Shown in pieces: positions 34,101 through 41,890 of a DNA stretch of 64,000 bases. Position numbers and translations under genes: made by a program. Each line of letters opens with the position of its first letter. Position 1 is the stretch's first letter. This DNA is from UBA6522 sp963664945 (GTDB taxonomy: Bacteria; Pseudomonadota; Gammaproteobacteria; Steroidobacterales; Rariloculaceae): positions 310,001-374,000 of the forward strand of contig OY761822.1 in the NCBI GenBank assembly GCA_963664945.1. The letters are read 5' to 3'. The notes below the pieces were generated by a model, which worked only from the letters and a program-made list of their open reading frames with translations, searched no databases and was not told where the DNA came from.

Positions 34101-37100
34101 GGACGCGCTGGCCGGAGGCGATCGCGCCGGACACGCGCTCGGTGCGTATCGGGGCGCTTAGCCCCGATACGGCGCACCAGGTGCGGGTGCGGGCAAAGAA
34201 CGTGCGCGGAGACGGCCCGTGGTCGACGCCGGGCGAGGCGCGAACGGCGCCGGACCCGGGGGTGCGGGTGTCGATCGCGAGGCCGGACAACAGTTCCAGG
34301 ATCGGGACCGAGGGGGACACGCTGGCGTTCACGGTGAACGCGAGGCCGGCGCCGGCCTCGGCGCTGCGGGTGGACGTTCGGGTGACCGAGACGCTGGAGA
34401 CGATCCTGGGGCGCACGCCGACGTCGGTGACGGTACCGGCGGGGCGGGACTCGGTGAGTTTCGAGGTCCGGACCGAGGACGACGACGAGGACGAGAGCCA
34501 CTACAGCAGGGTGACGGCGGAGCTGCTGCCGAGCGTGCGCTACGTGCTGGAGCAGGCGCGCACGGTGACGTACACGGTGATCGACAACGACGCGGACACC
34601 GAGCGGGGCCGCCCGTTGCGCCCGCGGGTGGAGGCGATCGAGGATCCGAACACGAGGCCGCAGGTCAGGGAGGTGGCGGAAGACCCGGTCGTGACGCTGC
34701 GCCTGACCTGGGGGGCCCCGGCGGACATTCCGCTGGCGCAGGTGCGCGGCTGGCTGGTGGAGTGGTCGAATGTGGATGATTGTTCGGTGCAGCCCCCGAC
34801 GGATGAGTCGTGGCCCGGCGGCGGGAACATCGAGGTGGAAAGCCGGGAGTTCCTGCACCGGCCCCGCAACGCGGCGCACCTGCGGGTGGCGGCGATCCTG
34901 GTGGGCGACGGGATCGGGCAGTGGTCGGAGACGGTGTGCGGGGATGTCGGGGACTTCGTGCCGGAACCCGACGAGGAGCCCGGACCGTCGGTGACGTCGG
35001 TGTCGGTGGCGCCGGACCCGAACCGCAACGGGCGCTGGACGCCGGGCGAGGCGCTCACGGTGTCGGTCGGGTTCAGCGACACGGTCGCGGTGCTCACCGC
35101 CGACGGCACGCCCTCGATCAGGGTGTACACCGACACCGGCGCGCGCGACGCGGTCTATTCCCGGGGCTCGGGCACGGCGGTGCTGACGTTCGTCTACACG
35201 ATCAGCGACACCGACGAGACGGTGTTGTCGGTGGTGGTGGCGCCGAACTCGCTGGCACTCAACGGCGGCGCGATCGTGGGCCGGAGAGGGCGCGCGGCGG
35301 TGCTCGAGCATGAGCAGGCGGAGCGCTCGGGGACACCGCCGGCGATTGTGAGGTCGGTCCAGGGCACGGACACGGAGACGGACACGGAGACGGACACGTC
35401 CGAGGGCAAGGACTCGGACCCGCCGGAGAAGGCCGAACCGCCGTCGGTATCGGTCGCCGACGCCGAGGTCCGGGAGGGTCCGGGCGCGGCCCTTCAGTTC
35501 GCGGTGCGGCTCAGCCGCGCGGCGTCAGACCCGGTCACGGTCGGGTACCGCAGCACGGACAAGAGCGCGACGGCCGGGCAGGACTACAGGGCGGTCTCCG
35601 GCACGCTGAGGTTCGCGCCGGGGGAGACGACGAAACGGGTCCGGGTCGAGGTGCTCGACGACGTCCACGACGAGGGCCGGGAGGTGATGCTGCTGGTGCT
35701 GATCAGCGCCGAGGGCGCGGGCGCGACACTCGCCGACAGCGTGGCGGAGGGGACCATCGAGAACACCGATCCCATGCCGCGGGCGTGGCTCGGGCGGTTC
35801 GGGCGCACGGCTTCGGATCACGCGATCGGCGCCATCGAGTCGCGGTTCGCCGAAGACGCGGCGGCGCAGCCGCAGTCTCACCTGACCGTCGGCGGGCGGC
35901 GCCTGGACGAGGAGTGGCGGCGCGTGAGGACGGCGCTGGACTGGGAGCGGGTGCGCGCCGGGTTCGATGCCGGCACCGATGCGCCTGCCCCGCCCGGCGG
36001 CCACCCGCCCGACCCGCGGCTCAAGGAGCTGTCGCCCTGGGAGCGCATGGACCGGCTCAAGACGCACATCAGCCTTGCAGGCGGCAGTCCTGCGGTCGGC
36101 AGTCCTGCGGTCGGCAGCCTTGCAGGCGGCGGTCTTGCCCCGAGCAGTGCTCCCGAGGGCGGCGGGCTTGCAGGTGAAGATACTGCTCTGCGCAGCAGCG
36201 GGGAGGCGGCGAAGGGCAAGCTGCGCGGGTTGCTCACGGAGTTGTTGGGCCTGTCGGACATCGAGCGGCTTTCGGAGCTCTCGGATATCGAGGCCGATCC
36301 GTTGAACACGTCGTTTTTCTACTCCGGTGCGCTGGACGGCAACGGCCGCCCGCGGGGTCCGCAGTGGCTCGGGCAGTGGTCGGCGTGGGGCCAAAGCGCG
36401 GCCACGCGGTTCGCAGGCGCCGAGGGCGAACTGTCGGTCAACGGCGAGGTGACCACCGCCACGGTCGGCTTCGACACCCGCCGCGAGCGGCTCATGGCCG
36501 GGGTGGCGCTGGCCTACAGCGAGGGACAGGGCGCGTTCGCGCTGCCCGGCGCCTCCGGCGGGGCGATCGCGAGCGCGCTGACGAGCCTGCACCCGTTCGC
36601 GCAGTACCGGATCAACGAGCGCGCCAGCGTCTGGGGCGTCGTCGGCCACGGCACGGGCGCGCTCACGCTGACGCCCCAGGGGGCGCCGGCCGGCATCGAG
36701 GCGGACCTGTCCACCTCCATGGCGGCGTTCGGCGGGCGGGGCGTGTTGAGCGTGCGCAGCGCGGGCGAGGCGAAGTTCGAGATCGCGCTGCGTTCCGACG
36801 CGCGCTTCACGAACACCGTCTCCGACGCCGTGGAGCACCTCGGCGGCGCCACCGGCGCCACCTCCCGGGTGCGGCTCGTTGTGGAGGGGCGCGGTTCGCT
36901 GCCGCTGCTCGGCGGGGTGCTCTCTCCGACGCTGGAGGCGGGGTTGCGCCACGACGACGGCGACGCGGAGCGCGGCGCGGGGCTTGAGATCGGCGGCGGT
37001 CTGGCGTACGCCTCCGGGCGTTTATCGGTGGCGCTCAACGCCCGCGGGCTGCTCGCGCACCGGGACGAGGCGTACCGGGAGTGGGGCGTGAGCGGATCGG

Positions 37101-37534
37101 TGCGTTTCACGCCGCGCAAGGACGGGCGCGGGCTGAGCGTGGACCTGGGGTCCACCTGGGGCGTGGCGCAGAGCGGCGTGCAGTCGCTGTGGAGCGCCGG
37201 ACAGGCGTCGGATCTGGCCCGGGCGGGCGCGTTCGAGGCCGGGCAGCGGTTCCAGGCGCAGCTCGCCTACGGGTTCGACGGGCGCAAGGGCCGGGCGCGG
37301 TGGCAACCGTACCTGAAGGCCGACGCCGGTGAGAACGGGACGGCTGCGCTCGGGTTCGGGTTGAAAATGACCTCGGGCGAGCACATCGAGGCGGGCCTGG
37401 AGATCGGCACGAACGCCCCCGAGCCCGAGCGCCTGCACGCCGGCGGACTGGAACGCGGCCTGCACGGGCCGCGTAGCGGCGCGGCCGACGCCTCGGGCGC
37501 GGCGATCAGGCTGCAGGGCTCGCTGCGCTGGTAG
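28163..37534 (+). CDS. Giant autotransporter adhesin (~3,123 aa)
   Basis: The start follows from the signal peptide: a basic N-region, hydrophobic RAAAGLLAGLLLAAATLVGG, and cleavage after VAQA at ~63. The passenger then has an N-terminal anchor-like beta domain and three nearly identical cadherin-like beta-sandwich repeats (each with DDATLDSLAV, AFDSATMTYTA or close variants, and TETYTV; about residues 230-345, 548-655, 826-940). Two SwmB-like repeats (LTLTYAEDLDT, SNPLQD), several Calx-beta (VTVADNDGG, QDYRAVSGTLRF) and fibronectin III units follow. Residues ~2730-3123 are the autotransporter beta barrel (WSAWGQSAATRFAGAEGELS ... ending GSLRW). It is secreted through the outer membrane and displayed for adhesion. 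A MalT-type regulator and recombinases lie upstream. Confidence 0.9.
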   Translation: MGRADIARRARPSSGPGVHPRPAAGPGAPCPASFARRLPRAAAGLLAGLLLAAATLVGGVAQAQDITLISNFGQFEHNSAASVQSQPFTTGGNANGYVLASVKLAKTTASDAIPTVRIVPNASNGEPDLSDSSKFIVLTSPSTFPVDSTATFTAPANTTLARNTTYHVHAAGDSVDASPGPIQRTTSTDEDSGGADGWSIGNTRYWKNVGATSWETSTNSMVRLEIVGRLNTTTLSDDATLDSLAVADSNSNAVSLTPAFDSATMTYTAEVANTVTEITLTAGTTDDGASVTAVTLDGTAISDTDFSDGIISVTSLVVGDNTIVVTVTAENNDTETYTVTVTRAAAVTPAQTVVAADWSLIPSGLSTGDSFRLIFGTSLSRNATSGTIADYNTFVQNRAAAGHSAIQTHSSGFRVVGCTADVDARDNTSTTYTTSEKGVPVYWLDGNKVADDYEDFYDGSWDDEANPTNESGTARDLVSSNRPFTGCGHNGTEAFSGADSRGLGATTVQIGSPNSTNSADGPLSSGTTIQGTNFRPFYGLSPVFKVAASDDATLASLAVADSNSNAVSLIPAFVSATMTYTASVANTVSQIELTAATTDDDADVTAVTLNGTAIGDTVFTDGISVPSLIVGVNTVVVTVTAENSDTETYTVTVTRANPPVQAVILVSNIGQDNDSSGLAFASFDLVQGFRTGSASATLDSIGIKLTSEATTDQAASAISAKLFKDNPTGTPVATLTSTDTITADSTGNYTFAAPANTTLDASTTYHVLFESSLGNIDGARTSKDAEDSGGADGWSIANGHRWRNAPSTGNFTNTSEALMIRVNGTEILSDDATLDSLAVEDSNGNAVSLTPAFDSATTTYTASVARTVTEIELTAATTDDGASVTGVTLDGTAIADIDFSDGIISVPSLIVGANTVVVTVTAENTTDTETYTVRVTRAEDCATDRPHNDWCATMTVGVWVDDMLNLGQTFFGFLSGSHGLLDKPTIVYGPSFEVERIYLDDVTDPNESEDVVVRLDAHVPLGTVFNLGGTEFTVDTVSRAFAEGWHVWDRPANFVWIEGQEVTVSANLAPLLESAALDGTSLTLTYAEDLDTNSVPAADAFEVDVDGADGPEVTGVAVSGNTVTLTLATELTGTDVDVTLDYEVPSSNPLQDVSGLDAPALDGFEVDISAARGQPTITGTPQVGMELTAGQGDIADTDGLPGNFANDYTFQWVRVGDMDTETDIGSDSHIYTPVAADVGNSIRVEVSFTDGANNPEGPLASDPTATVVAAAGVCAADSDWRATLMMGYQFSEMSGQRTDLYGFDSDEAFGGLVPDMIRLGSADYAVTQLMRQSDIGLAGDIETTVSDFVWITVSGSELPDGTRLNLGETALTVGTDSATTTAGQERWNLVSLGLSPTWVGGQEQTVCANLAPLLARAVVVGTTLTLTYAEALDTGSVPAASAYTVKVNGAAGPAVTGVSVSGNTVTLTLATAITVLPDTVVTLDYELPTSNPLQDLSGLDAPMLSNQAVETDPRGAVLTPPALEVTEGATESYTVALTEAPTGPVTVAVGVSGAGVRLSTASLTFTTTDWGTAKRVEVTALEDDNAVDEEVTLSHTPSGGGYDDVTLPDLVVTVADNDGGIEADTAMLTVAEGGISPVYTLKLTRRPTSDVTVKVRGDAGKVGLSKTTLTFTPEDWDQVQLLSVGGLQDSDKNDEVVTLRHTATGGGYSVTVDDGARAAPVRVTVEDDEATAPGAPGLTASGANESAVLRWDPPGDNGGAPVTGYQYRRDGGAAVDVPDGADVRTVTVPGLANGTEYSFEVRALNRVGEGDWSTAQTATPIPLTLTVEAVSEEVTEGEPVRYRIVMSECADWVNVKLVYAHEGEFMRFAPSSSGQGIRCVGGEKAWEIERGTVDDDDIEAHGSFTVTLRPGDGYGLGTPSSATIRILDNDGGTAPGAPPRPAVSVVSPRILDATWRAAPDNGAALTGYALEYREGTAGPWTRWPEAIAPDTRSVRIGALSPDTAHQVRVRAKNVRGDGPWSTPGEARTAPDPGVRVSIARPDNSSRIGTEGDTLAFTVNARPAPASALRVDVRVTETLETILGRTPTSVTVPAGRDSVSFEVRTEDDDEDESHYSRVTAELLPSVRYVLEQARTVTYTVIDNDADTERGRPLRPRVEAIEDPNTRPQVREVAEDPVVTLRLTWGAPADIPLAQVRGWLVEWSNVDDCSVQPPTDESWPGGGNIEVESREFLHRPRNAAHLRVAAILVGDGIGQWSETVCGDVGDFVPEPDEEPGPSVTSVSVAPDPNRNGRWTPGEALTVSVGFSDTVAVLTADGTPSIRVYTDTGARDAVYSRGSGTAVLTFVYTISDTDETVLSVVVAPNSLALNGGAIVGRRGRAAVLEHEQAERSGTPPAIVRSVQGTDTETDTETDTSEGKDSDPPEKAEPPSVSVADAEVREGPGAALQFAVRLSRAASDPVTVGYRSTDKSATAGQDYRAVSGTLRFAPGETTKRVRVEVLDDVHDEGREVMLLVLISAEGAGATLADSVAEGTIENTDPMPRAWLGRFGRTASDHAIGAIESRFAEDAAAQPQSHLTVGGRRLDEEWRRVRTALDWERVRAGFDAGTDAPAPPGGHPPDPRLKELSPWERMDRLKTHISLAGGSPAVGSPAVGSLAGGGLAPSSAPEGGGLAGEDTALRSSGEAAKGKLRGLLTELLGLSDIERLSELSDIEADPLNTSFFYSGALDGNGRPRGPQWLGQWSAWGQSAATRFAGAEGELSVNGEVTTATVGFDTRRERLMAGVALAYSEGQGAFALPGASGGAIASALTSLHPFAQYRINERASVWGVVGHGTGALTLTPQGAPAGIEADLSTSMAAFGGRGVLSVRSAGEAKFEIALRSDARFTNTVSDAVEHLGGATGATSRVRLVVEGRGSLPLLGGVLSPTLEAGLRHDDGDAERGAGLEIGGGLAYASGRLSVALNARGLLAHRDEAYREWGVSGSVRFTPRKDGRGLSVDLGSTWGVAQSGVQSLWSAGQASDLARAGAFEAGQRFQAQLAYGFDGRKGRARWQPYLKADAGENGTAALGFGLKMTSGEHIEAGLEIGTNAPEPERLHAGGLERGLHGPRSGAADASGAAIRLQGSLRW
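28864..30985. repeat. Three ~330-bp near-identical cadherin-like repeats
   Basis: Copies begin near 28864, 29806 and 30646 with nearly the same DNA (gacgacgcgacgctggactc or a one-base variant at the start of each). They are separated by other domains rather than tandem. High identity points to recent duplication or ongoing recombination. Confidence 0.85.
36071..36145. repeat. 15-bp tandem repeat in the adhesin gene
   Basis: Two perfect units of agtcctgcggtcggc lie between variants (agccttgcaggcggc twice, ggtcttgccccgagc), giving SPAVG-SPAVG-SLAGG-GLAPS in the linker before the beta barrel. The unit is the same 15-mer family as in the helicase, DUF2958 and parB-like genes. Confidence 0.9.
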
Positions 37535-37621
37535 GCGCGGTGGCGGCGCGGAGGCTCGTCGACGGACGCGTTCGGGGTCGCGCCCCTGGACAGGTCGCGG
37601 GCCGGTTTCGCATCGCGCCGC

Positions 37622-38449
37622 TCAACAGGCTGCACTACGAGCGGGTGCACATGGGCGTGATGAGTGCGTGGCTCGATGCGAAGCTGCCGGTGGCGTGCAT
37701 GAGGGCGCTGCGCGGACCGACCGCGTGGCGGGCGGCGTTCGAGGCCCCGGTGGCGGAGGCGGCGCCGTTTCCGGTGCGCATTCAGTCGATGGCCGACCGT
37801 CGGGCGCTCGCGTGGGGCCTGCTGGCGTGGGAGAACCCCCACAGGACAGACGGTCCGGCATCGCCGTTCTGGGCCGAGGCGCCGATGCTGGACGTGGCCA
37901 CGGCGGCGGCAACACCGGCAACTGTCCGGCCAGCACCCCGGGCAACCGCATCAGCGCGATGAGGCTGCGCACACGTCCACGCACCGGGATCATCCGGGCC
38001 GGGCAACCGCGCAGCAGGTCTGGACGCAGCCGGCGGGCAATATGAAGATCCCGATTCACCTGCCGCACGCGACGGCGCACCCAGCGCCGCGCGCCCTCCA
38101 GACCGACCGCCTCGCCGCGGCACAGGCACACCGCCGCGGGCGCCAGCGACGGCGCCGCCTCGGCCACCGCCACCACCTTCTCCAGCCGCCTCAGCGTGCC
38201 GGGCAGCAGACTGAACGTCGTGTGGCCCTCCCGGCAGTACCAGCGCGGCACCAGGCACCCCCGCGGAATCTTGCGCTCATAGGTGCCGCGGCGGGACAGC
38301 GAACAGCCCCCGCGCGCATGGTTCGGGCACGCAGCCAGCCTTGCATACATCCAGACACAGGCGTTAACGTATTCCTCGCCGGTCAGGTCCGTCCGATATC
38401 GAAGTTGCACCGACCGTGGCCCGGCGTAAGCCACATCCGCGCGGGCCAT
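37622..38449 (-). CDS. Zinc-ribbon-like protein of unknown function, 3' end uncertain
   Basis: This is a 275-residue frame starting MARADVAYAGPRSVQLRYRT. The N-terminal half has a probable zinc site: CPNHARGGCSL, then GCLVPRWYCREGHTTFSLLP, followed by helices (RRLEKVVAVAEAAPSLAPAA) and a basic helix GARRWVRRRVRQVNRDLHI. I recall similar proteins, unnamed, in other high-GC gammaproteobacteria. The last ~100 residues are proline-rich and look out of frame; a more protein-like ending (SSIGASAQNGDAGPSVLWGF) is in another frame from about 37,950, so a frameshift is possible. A competing plus-strand frame covers 37540-37962. Function could be linked to transposition or DNA binding; this is open. 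Confidence 0.5.
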   Translation of the reverse strand: MARADVAYAGPRSVQLRYRTDLTGEEYVNACVWMYARLAACPNHARGGCSLSRRGTYERKIPRGCLVPRWYCREGHTTFSLLPGTLRRLEKVVAVAEAAPSLAPAAVCLCRGEAVGLEGARRWVRRRVRQVNRDLHIARRLRPDLLRGCPARMIPVRGRVRSLIALMRLPGVLAGQLPVLPPPWPRPASAPRPRTAMPDRLSCGGSPTPAGPTRAPDGRPSTECAPETAPPPPPGPRTPPATRSVRAAPSCTPPAASHRATHSSRPCAPARSAAC

Positions 38450-38842
38450 CCTCTCCTTTTGCGTGTGCGCCCGAGCAGCCTACGGCCGTGTCCGCCCCGG
38501 CGCCAACCTCACGCCCCGCGCGATGCCCTGTGCAGTTGTGGACGAGTCCTTCGGACTCGCAGGTCTCTCGCCCTCGAACACCACAGGGCCCAACACAAGG
38601 ATGGCTTCGCAATCCAGGACAGCGGTGACGCCGGCTACCGGGCGAAACCCGGCGCGACCGGCCAACCGGAATCGATCACCGCCTCAGCCTGTCCGCGCTA
38701 TTGCACCTTTCCGGGAAAATCGGCTACTGACGAATCTGAGAAAAACCAAGCCCGTTCCCACCAAAGAATGTGCGAGACAACACAAGCGGGGATTTTCGCA
38801 CAGGTTTTGCGCCATTGCGCGCGTTTGAGCGAAGGAGCCGGC
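38450..38842. other. Non-coding stretch between two unknown genes
   Basis: There is no gene. One perfect hairpin (CGAGTCC-TTC-GGACTCG at 38543-38559) lies here without a T tract. The promoter of the HTH gene may be in the right part, which is AT-richer, but no clear boxes are seen. Confidence 0.5.
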
Positions 38843-39709
38843 ATGGCTGAGCGGCAAGCGTCTTTGGAACCCCCTGTGGAAGTGTTGAGTTGGGCCGGTG
38901 GCCCAGCGATGTTCTGCGCCATCGCGGGGCGCCAACCGTGGATCGACCGGATTTCGGACCGGTTCTTCGAACGCTCGTTCCAGGAGGCGTTTCGCCGCTC
39001 GGTCGAGGCGTTCCGGGCGCGCGAGCGCCTCGGAGCGCGGGCGTTCGGATCGGCCGCGGTGGGGGATCCGGACTTCATCGAGGGGCTGCTGTGCGGCGGC
39101 GGCACGAGGCTGCGCATGGACGAGGTGGACGCGGTGCTCGGGTTCATGGGCGAAGCGCCGCTGGGGCCGCTGTTCGCCTGCGAGGTGGACGCCTATCTCA
39201 GCATCACCGCCACCCCGGCGCAGCGGCTCGGACTCGGCGCGGTGGGCGAGGAATCGTTCGTTCGGCGGCTTCGGGCAGGGCACGCGCCGCGGCTGGGCAC
39301 GGTGGACCGGGTGCGGCGCTGGATGGGCATGCACTCCAGTGCCGCCCAGCGGCGCGCGATCGCGGCGGCGACGCTGTACCCGCAGTGGTGGCGACCGGAC
39401 GCAGGCGAAGGGCGGCAGCTCGCCGCATCGCTTCAGGGGGGATACGGCCTCAACCGGTCGGGCGCGCCGCCCAGATTCGTGAACACCGTTCAGGCGGCCG
39501 AGATGGTAGGTCTGAGTCCGCGAACGTTGGAATACTACCGGAGCACCGGGCAAGGCCCGGCGTATTTCAAGCTGGGAGGCCGGGTGCGCTACGCGGTCGA
39601 CGAGATCGAGCGGTGGGTACGTGCACGGCGCCGCTACCGCACGCGCGGCGCCGAACGGGCCGGACCGAGGCGGGCGACAACGCAGTCGGGGTCGATCAAC
39701 GCATCGTAG
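38843..39709 (+). CDS. Excisionase-like HTH protein with unknown N-terminal domain
   Basis: This is a 288-residue protein. The C-terminal ~60 residues form a MerR/excisionase-type winged HTH: RFVNTVQAAEMVGLSPRTLE, YYRSTGQGPAYFKLGGRVRY, AVDEIERWVRARRRY. The first ~210 residues have no recognised domain; there are conserved-looking tryptophans and helices (FFERSFQEAFRRSVEAFRAR). The start is set by GAAGGAG 11 bases upstream. Such HTH proteins bend DNA at attachment sites or regulate integrase genes, so it could partner the two tyrosine recombinases 11-15 kb away; this is inference. Confidence 0.75.
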   Translation: MAERQASLEPPVEVLSWAGGPAMFCAIAGRQPWIDRISDRFFERSFQEAFRRSVEAFRARERLGARAFGSAAVGDPDFIEGLLCGGGTRLRMDEVDAVLGFMGEAPLGPLFACEVDAYLSITATPAQRLGLGAVGEESFVRRLRAGHAPRLGTVDRVRRWMGMHSSAAQRRAIAAATLYPQWWRPDAGEGRQLAASLQGGYGLNRSGAPPRFVNTVQAAEMVGLSPRTLEYYRSTGQGPAYFKLGGRVRYAVDEIERWVRARRRYRTRGAERAGPRRATTQSGSINAS

Positions 39710-40358
39710 CCCACCTGCCAAAGCGGCGGTCCGATCAAGCCGTTGCGGGCGCAAAGATGAAAGCGGTATGCCATGATCCACCGCAGGAGCACGGTGGCGT
39801 ATGCGATTGAGTGTATGGCAAGGTGCGTGGGGCGGTGCGTGCCCGGCTCCGGATGGGGAACGACGCGCGCATCGACGGTAATCGTTGTCGGTGTCGACGA
39901 TACTTGCGCGGTCGGCGTGGAGCGTGTCGTATCCGTTGCCGCACCAAGGGGTAGGCGCGTTTGTGGGGACTGAACGTGTACCGACAGAATGTGTAGCCAA
40001 GCGCAGGCCAGGGCCAAGCGCCTCTCTCAGAGGGAAGAGTTTCCCCTTGCTGACGGAGCGGTTTCCACGTCACCGTTCCGTAGTAGGGTGATGGCGACGC
40101 AGTGCCAGCGGAAATTTGGCGTCATTCCTTGCCTTGCGGGCGCCAGGTTCCAGTTCACCCCTCGGCGCCGGAACGCTTACCCGAAAGCAGCGTATGTGCG
40201 TACGAGGGAACGGGAATCAATCTGCTTTCACTATGCTTACGTAGCATAAATGGACCTACATAGATATCCGGTAAAGGGCAGATTATTGTATTTGAAACAA
40301 CGAGTTATGAATGTTCCGCGTTGTAGGGAATAGAGGCCCAAAAGATGCAGGTTAGATC
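39710..40358. other. Non-coding stretch, recombination joint
   Basis: There is no convincing gene: open frames on the minus strand lack family features. GC falls sharply towards 40,350. A short palindrome (TATGCT-TACGT-AGCATA at 40232-40248) lies near the switch from high GC to lower GC. This fits a joint between the adhesin module and the defence remnants. Confidence 0.5.
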
Positions 40359-40727
40359 GTGCCGGTGCCTACAACCGGTGGCGGCGGACGTCCTGAACCG
40401 GAGTTGGATCCGCTCTCGGAGATTCTGCGGGATTTCAACGACCGGTTCGGCGACATCGAATGGGAAGACGCGGATCGGATTCGCAGCCTGATCGCCGGGC
40501 CCATCCGCTCACGGGTCGCGGATGACGAAGCTTACCGGAACGCCCGCGAGAACTCGGACAAGGAAAACGCCCGGGTGGAACACGACCGGGCCCTGTTGCG
40601 AGTGATGACCTCGATCATGAAGGACGACACGCAGCTATTCAAACTGTTCATGGACGACGCGGGGTTCAAACGTTGGTTGACGGAGAAGATGTTTCACCTG
40701 ACGTATTTCGACGCGAAGGTGGCGTGA
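40359..40727 (+). pseudogene. C-terminal remnant of a type I restriction R subunit (HsdR)
   Basis: The 122 residues match the very end of EcoR124-like HsdR: DPLSEILRDFNDRFGDIEWE, IAGPIRSRVADDEAYRNARE, NSDKENARVEHDRALLRVM, then LFKLFMDDAGFKRWLTEKMF. The motor and nuclease parts (normally ~900 residues upstream) are absent, and a stop codon precedes the GTG. The neighbouring hsdM and hsdS genes are also missing. It is a scar of a lost type I system. Whether the tail is still expressed is unknown. Confidence 0.88.
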
Positions 40728-40849
40728 AGCAGCGTTGCTGTCCGCCCGGGGTGTATTCGGAAAACAGTTTACTAGGTTGAACTCACTATTGGACAATCCA
40801 TCCGATGCATCTGCAACGCACGTTCGCACATGAAACAAAGGAGCCAACG

Positions 40850-41875
40850 ATGAACTATTGGGCCATGCGTACTTGTCGGGATAACGAAATGGCAAGACAG
40901 TTCTTGCTAGCAGAGTTGCACGCTGGGCGGTTACGCCAAGGATGGGGATATGACGAGAGTCAAGACCTCCGGATCCTCCAAGCGAACTGGCAAAATGGCA
41001 TTCCCCTCACCGATATTCAGCAAGCGGCAGCCCTGCATTGGCGGATGGCGAATGGTCCAGAGGGCGAATACATGCAGGTCGATGACCTCGTCGTGGTACC
41101 GAACTCCCCGATTGATGGACTGTTCACAATCTGCCGAATTACGGACGACTATGAATTTGACATCGCCACGGATTTCGAAGACTTCGGGCATATTCGTCCG
41201 GTGGAGGTCATTGGACCTGCGGGCGGGGTGGCCAACAACCATGAGTTGGTTGATGCAGCCCTTCGCAGGAGTTTTCGTTGTCCGTTGCGAATGTGGAACG
41301 TCACGCCCCATCAGGAATGCTTGAATTTCATTGTCGAAGCCGAACTTCCACAAGAGAGCTTTGCACAGGGAGTCGAAGCGGGTGCGCGTGTCGAAGCGGT
41401 GGTCGCCGAACTCATCACAGAGCCCCTGAACCTGATGGCAGAACGGCTCGGCGTGACGCTGCCCGCGACTGTGCGGGCAGAAGAGTGGGAGCCGGTTATG
41501 CGGACCGCGCTTGAATCATTGTTTCCGGTGTCCGTTCACCACACCGGCGGGCCGCACGAGCGCGGTGCCGACATCGATATTGTGATACCGAATCCGTTCG
41601 TAGAAGGCCGCGAATGGATCGTACCGGTGCAGGTCAAGGACTACAAAGGGGAGGTCGATGCCAGGGTCGCCGACCAACTTGAAATCGCCTTCGATGCACG
41701 TAGTGAATCGAACCAAGTAATTGCCGTCGTGCTCTTGGTTTCCAATGCGATGGCGTCAGACAATCTAAAGGAACGGATGGACGCGCTTTCGCGTAAGCAT
41801 CGAGTACCTTTCATTTTTTGTGGCCATGACATTTTCATGCGGCTTCTTGCTCGAGGATACTTGAGGCGATCTTGA
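40850..41875 (+). CDS. Mrr-like restriction endonuclease-fold protein
   Basis: This is a 341-residue protein. The C-terminal part (~200-335) has a PD-(D/E)xK nuclease signature of the Mrr type: HERGADIDIVIPNPF (catalytic D), then REWIVPVQVKDYKGEVDAR (QxK), followed by the helix-strand order of that fold and VPFIFCGHDIFMRLL. The N-terminal ~180 residues start MNYWAMRTCRDNEMARQFLL, with QVDDLVVVPNSPIDGLFTIC and DFGHIRPVEVIG, a beta-rich sensor-like part. It would cut DNA, perhaps modified or foreign DNA; no partner gene is seen. The start follows AAAGGAG. Codon use is AT-richer than the rest, so it was acquired separately. It is part of a defence remnant cluster. Confidence 0.8.
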   Translation: MNYWAMRTCRDNEMARQFLLAELHAGRLRQGWGYDESQDLRILQANWQNGIPLTDIQQAAALHWRMANGPEGEYMQVDDLVVVPNSPIDGLFTICRITDDYEFDIATDFEDFGHIRPVEVIGPAGGVANNHELVDAALRRSFRCPLRMWNVTPHQECLNFIVEAELPQESFAQGVEAGARVEAVVAELITEPLNLMAERLGVTLPATVRAEEWEPVMRTALESLFPVSVHHTGGPHERGADIDIVIPNPFVEGREWIVPVQVKDYKGEVDARVADQLEIAFDARSESNQVIAVVLLVSNAMASDNLKERMDALSRKHRVPFIFCGHDIFMRLLARGYLRRS

Positions 41876-41890
41876 TCCCGCCACGCTTGT

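Noticed and set aside
32648..36952. Several long minus-strand frames over the adhesin gene
   Set aside because: They are shadows of the adhesin repeats, rich in Arg, His and Pro with no conserved domain.
37540..37962. Plus-strand gene directly after the adhesin
   Set aside because: The frame has GTG start and some protein-like stretches, but no ribosome binding site or known family, and it overlaps a likelier minus-strand gene. It is left unannotated but noted as a competing frame.
39634..40017. Minus-strand gene after the excisionase-like protein
   Set aside because: It overlaps the end of that gene, shows no family signal and lacks a ribosome binding site.
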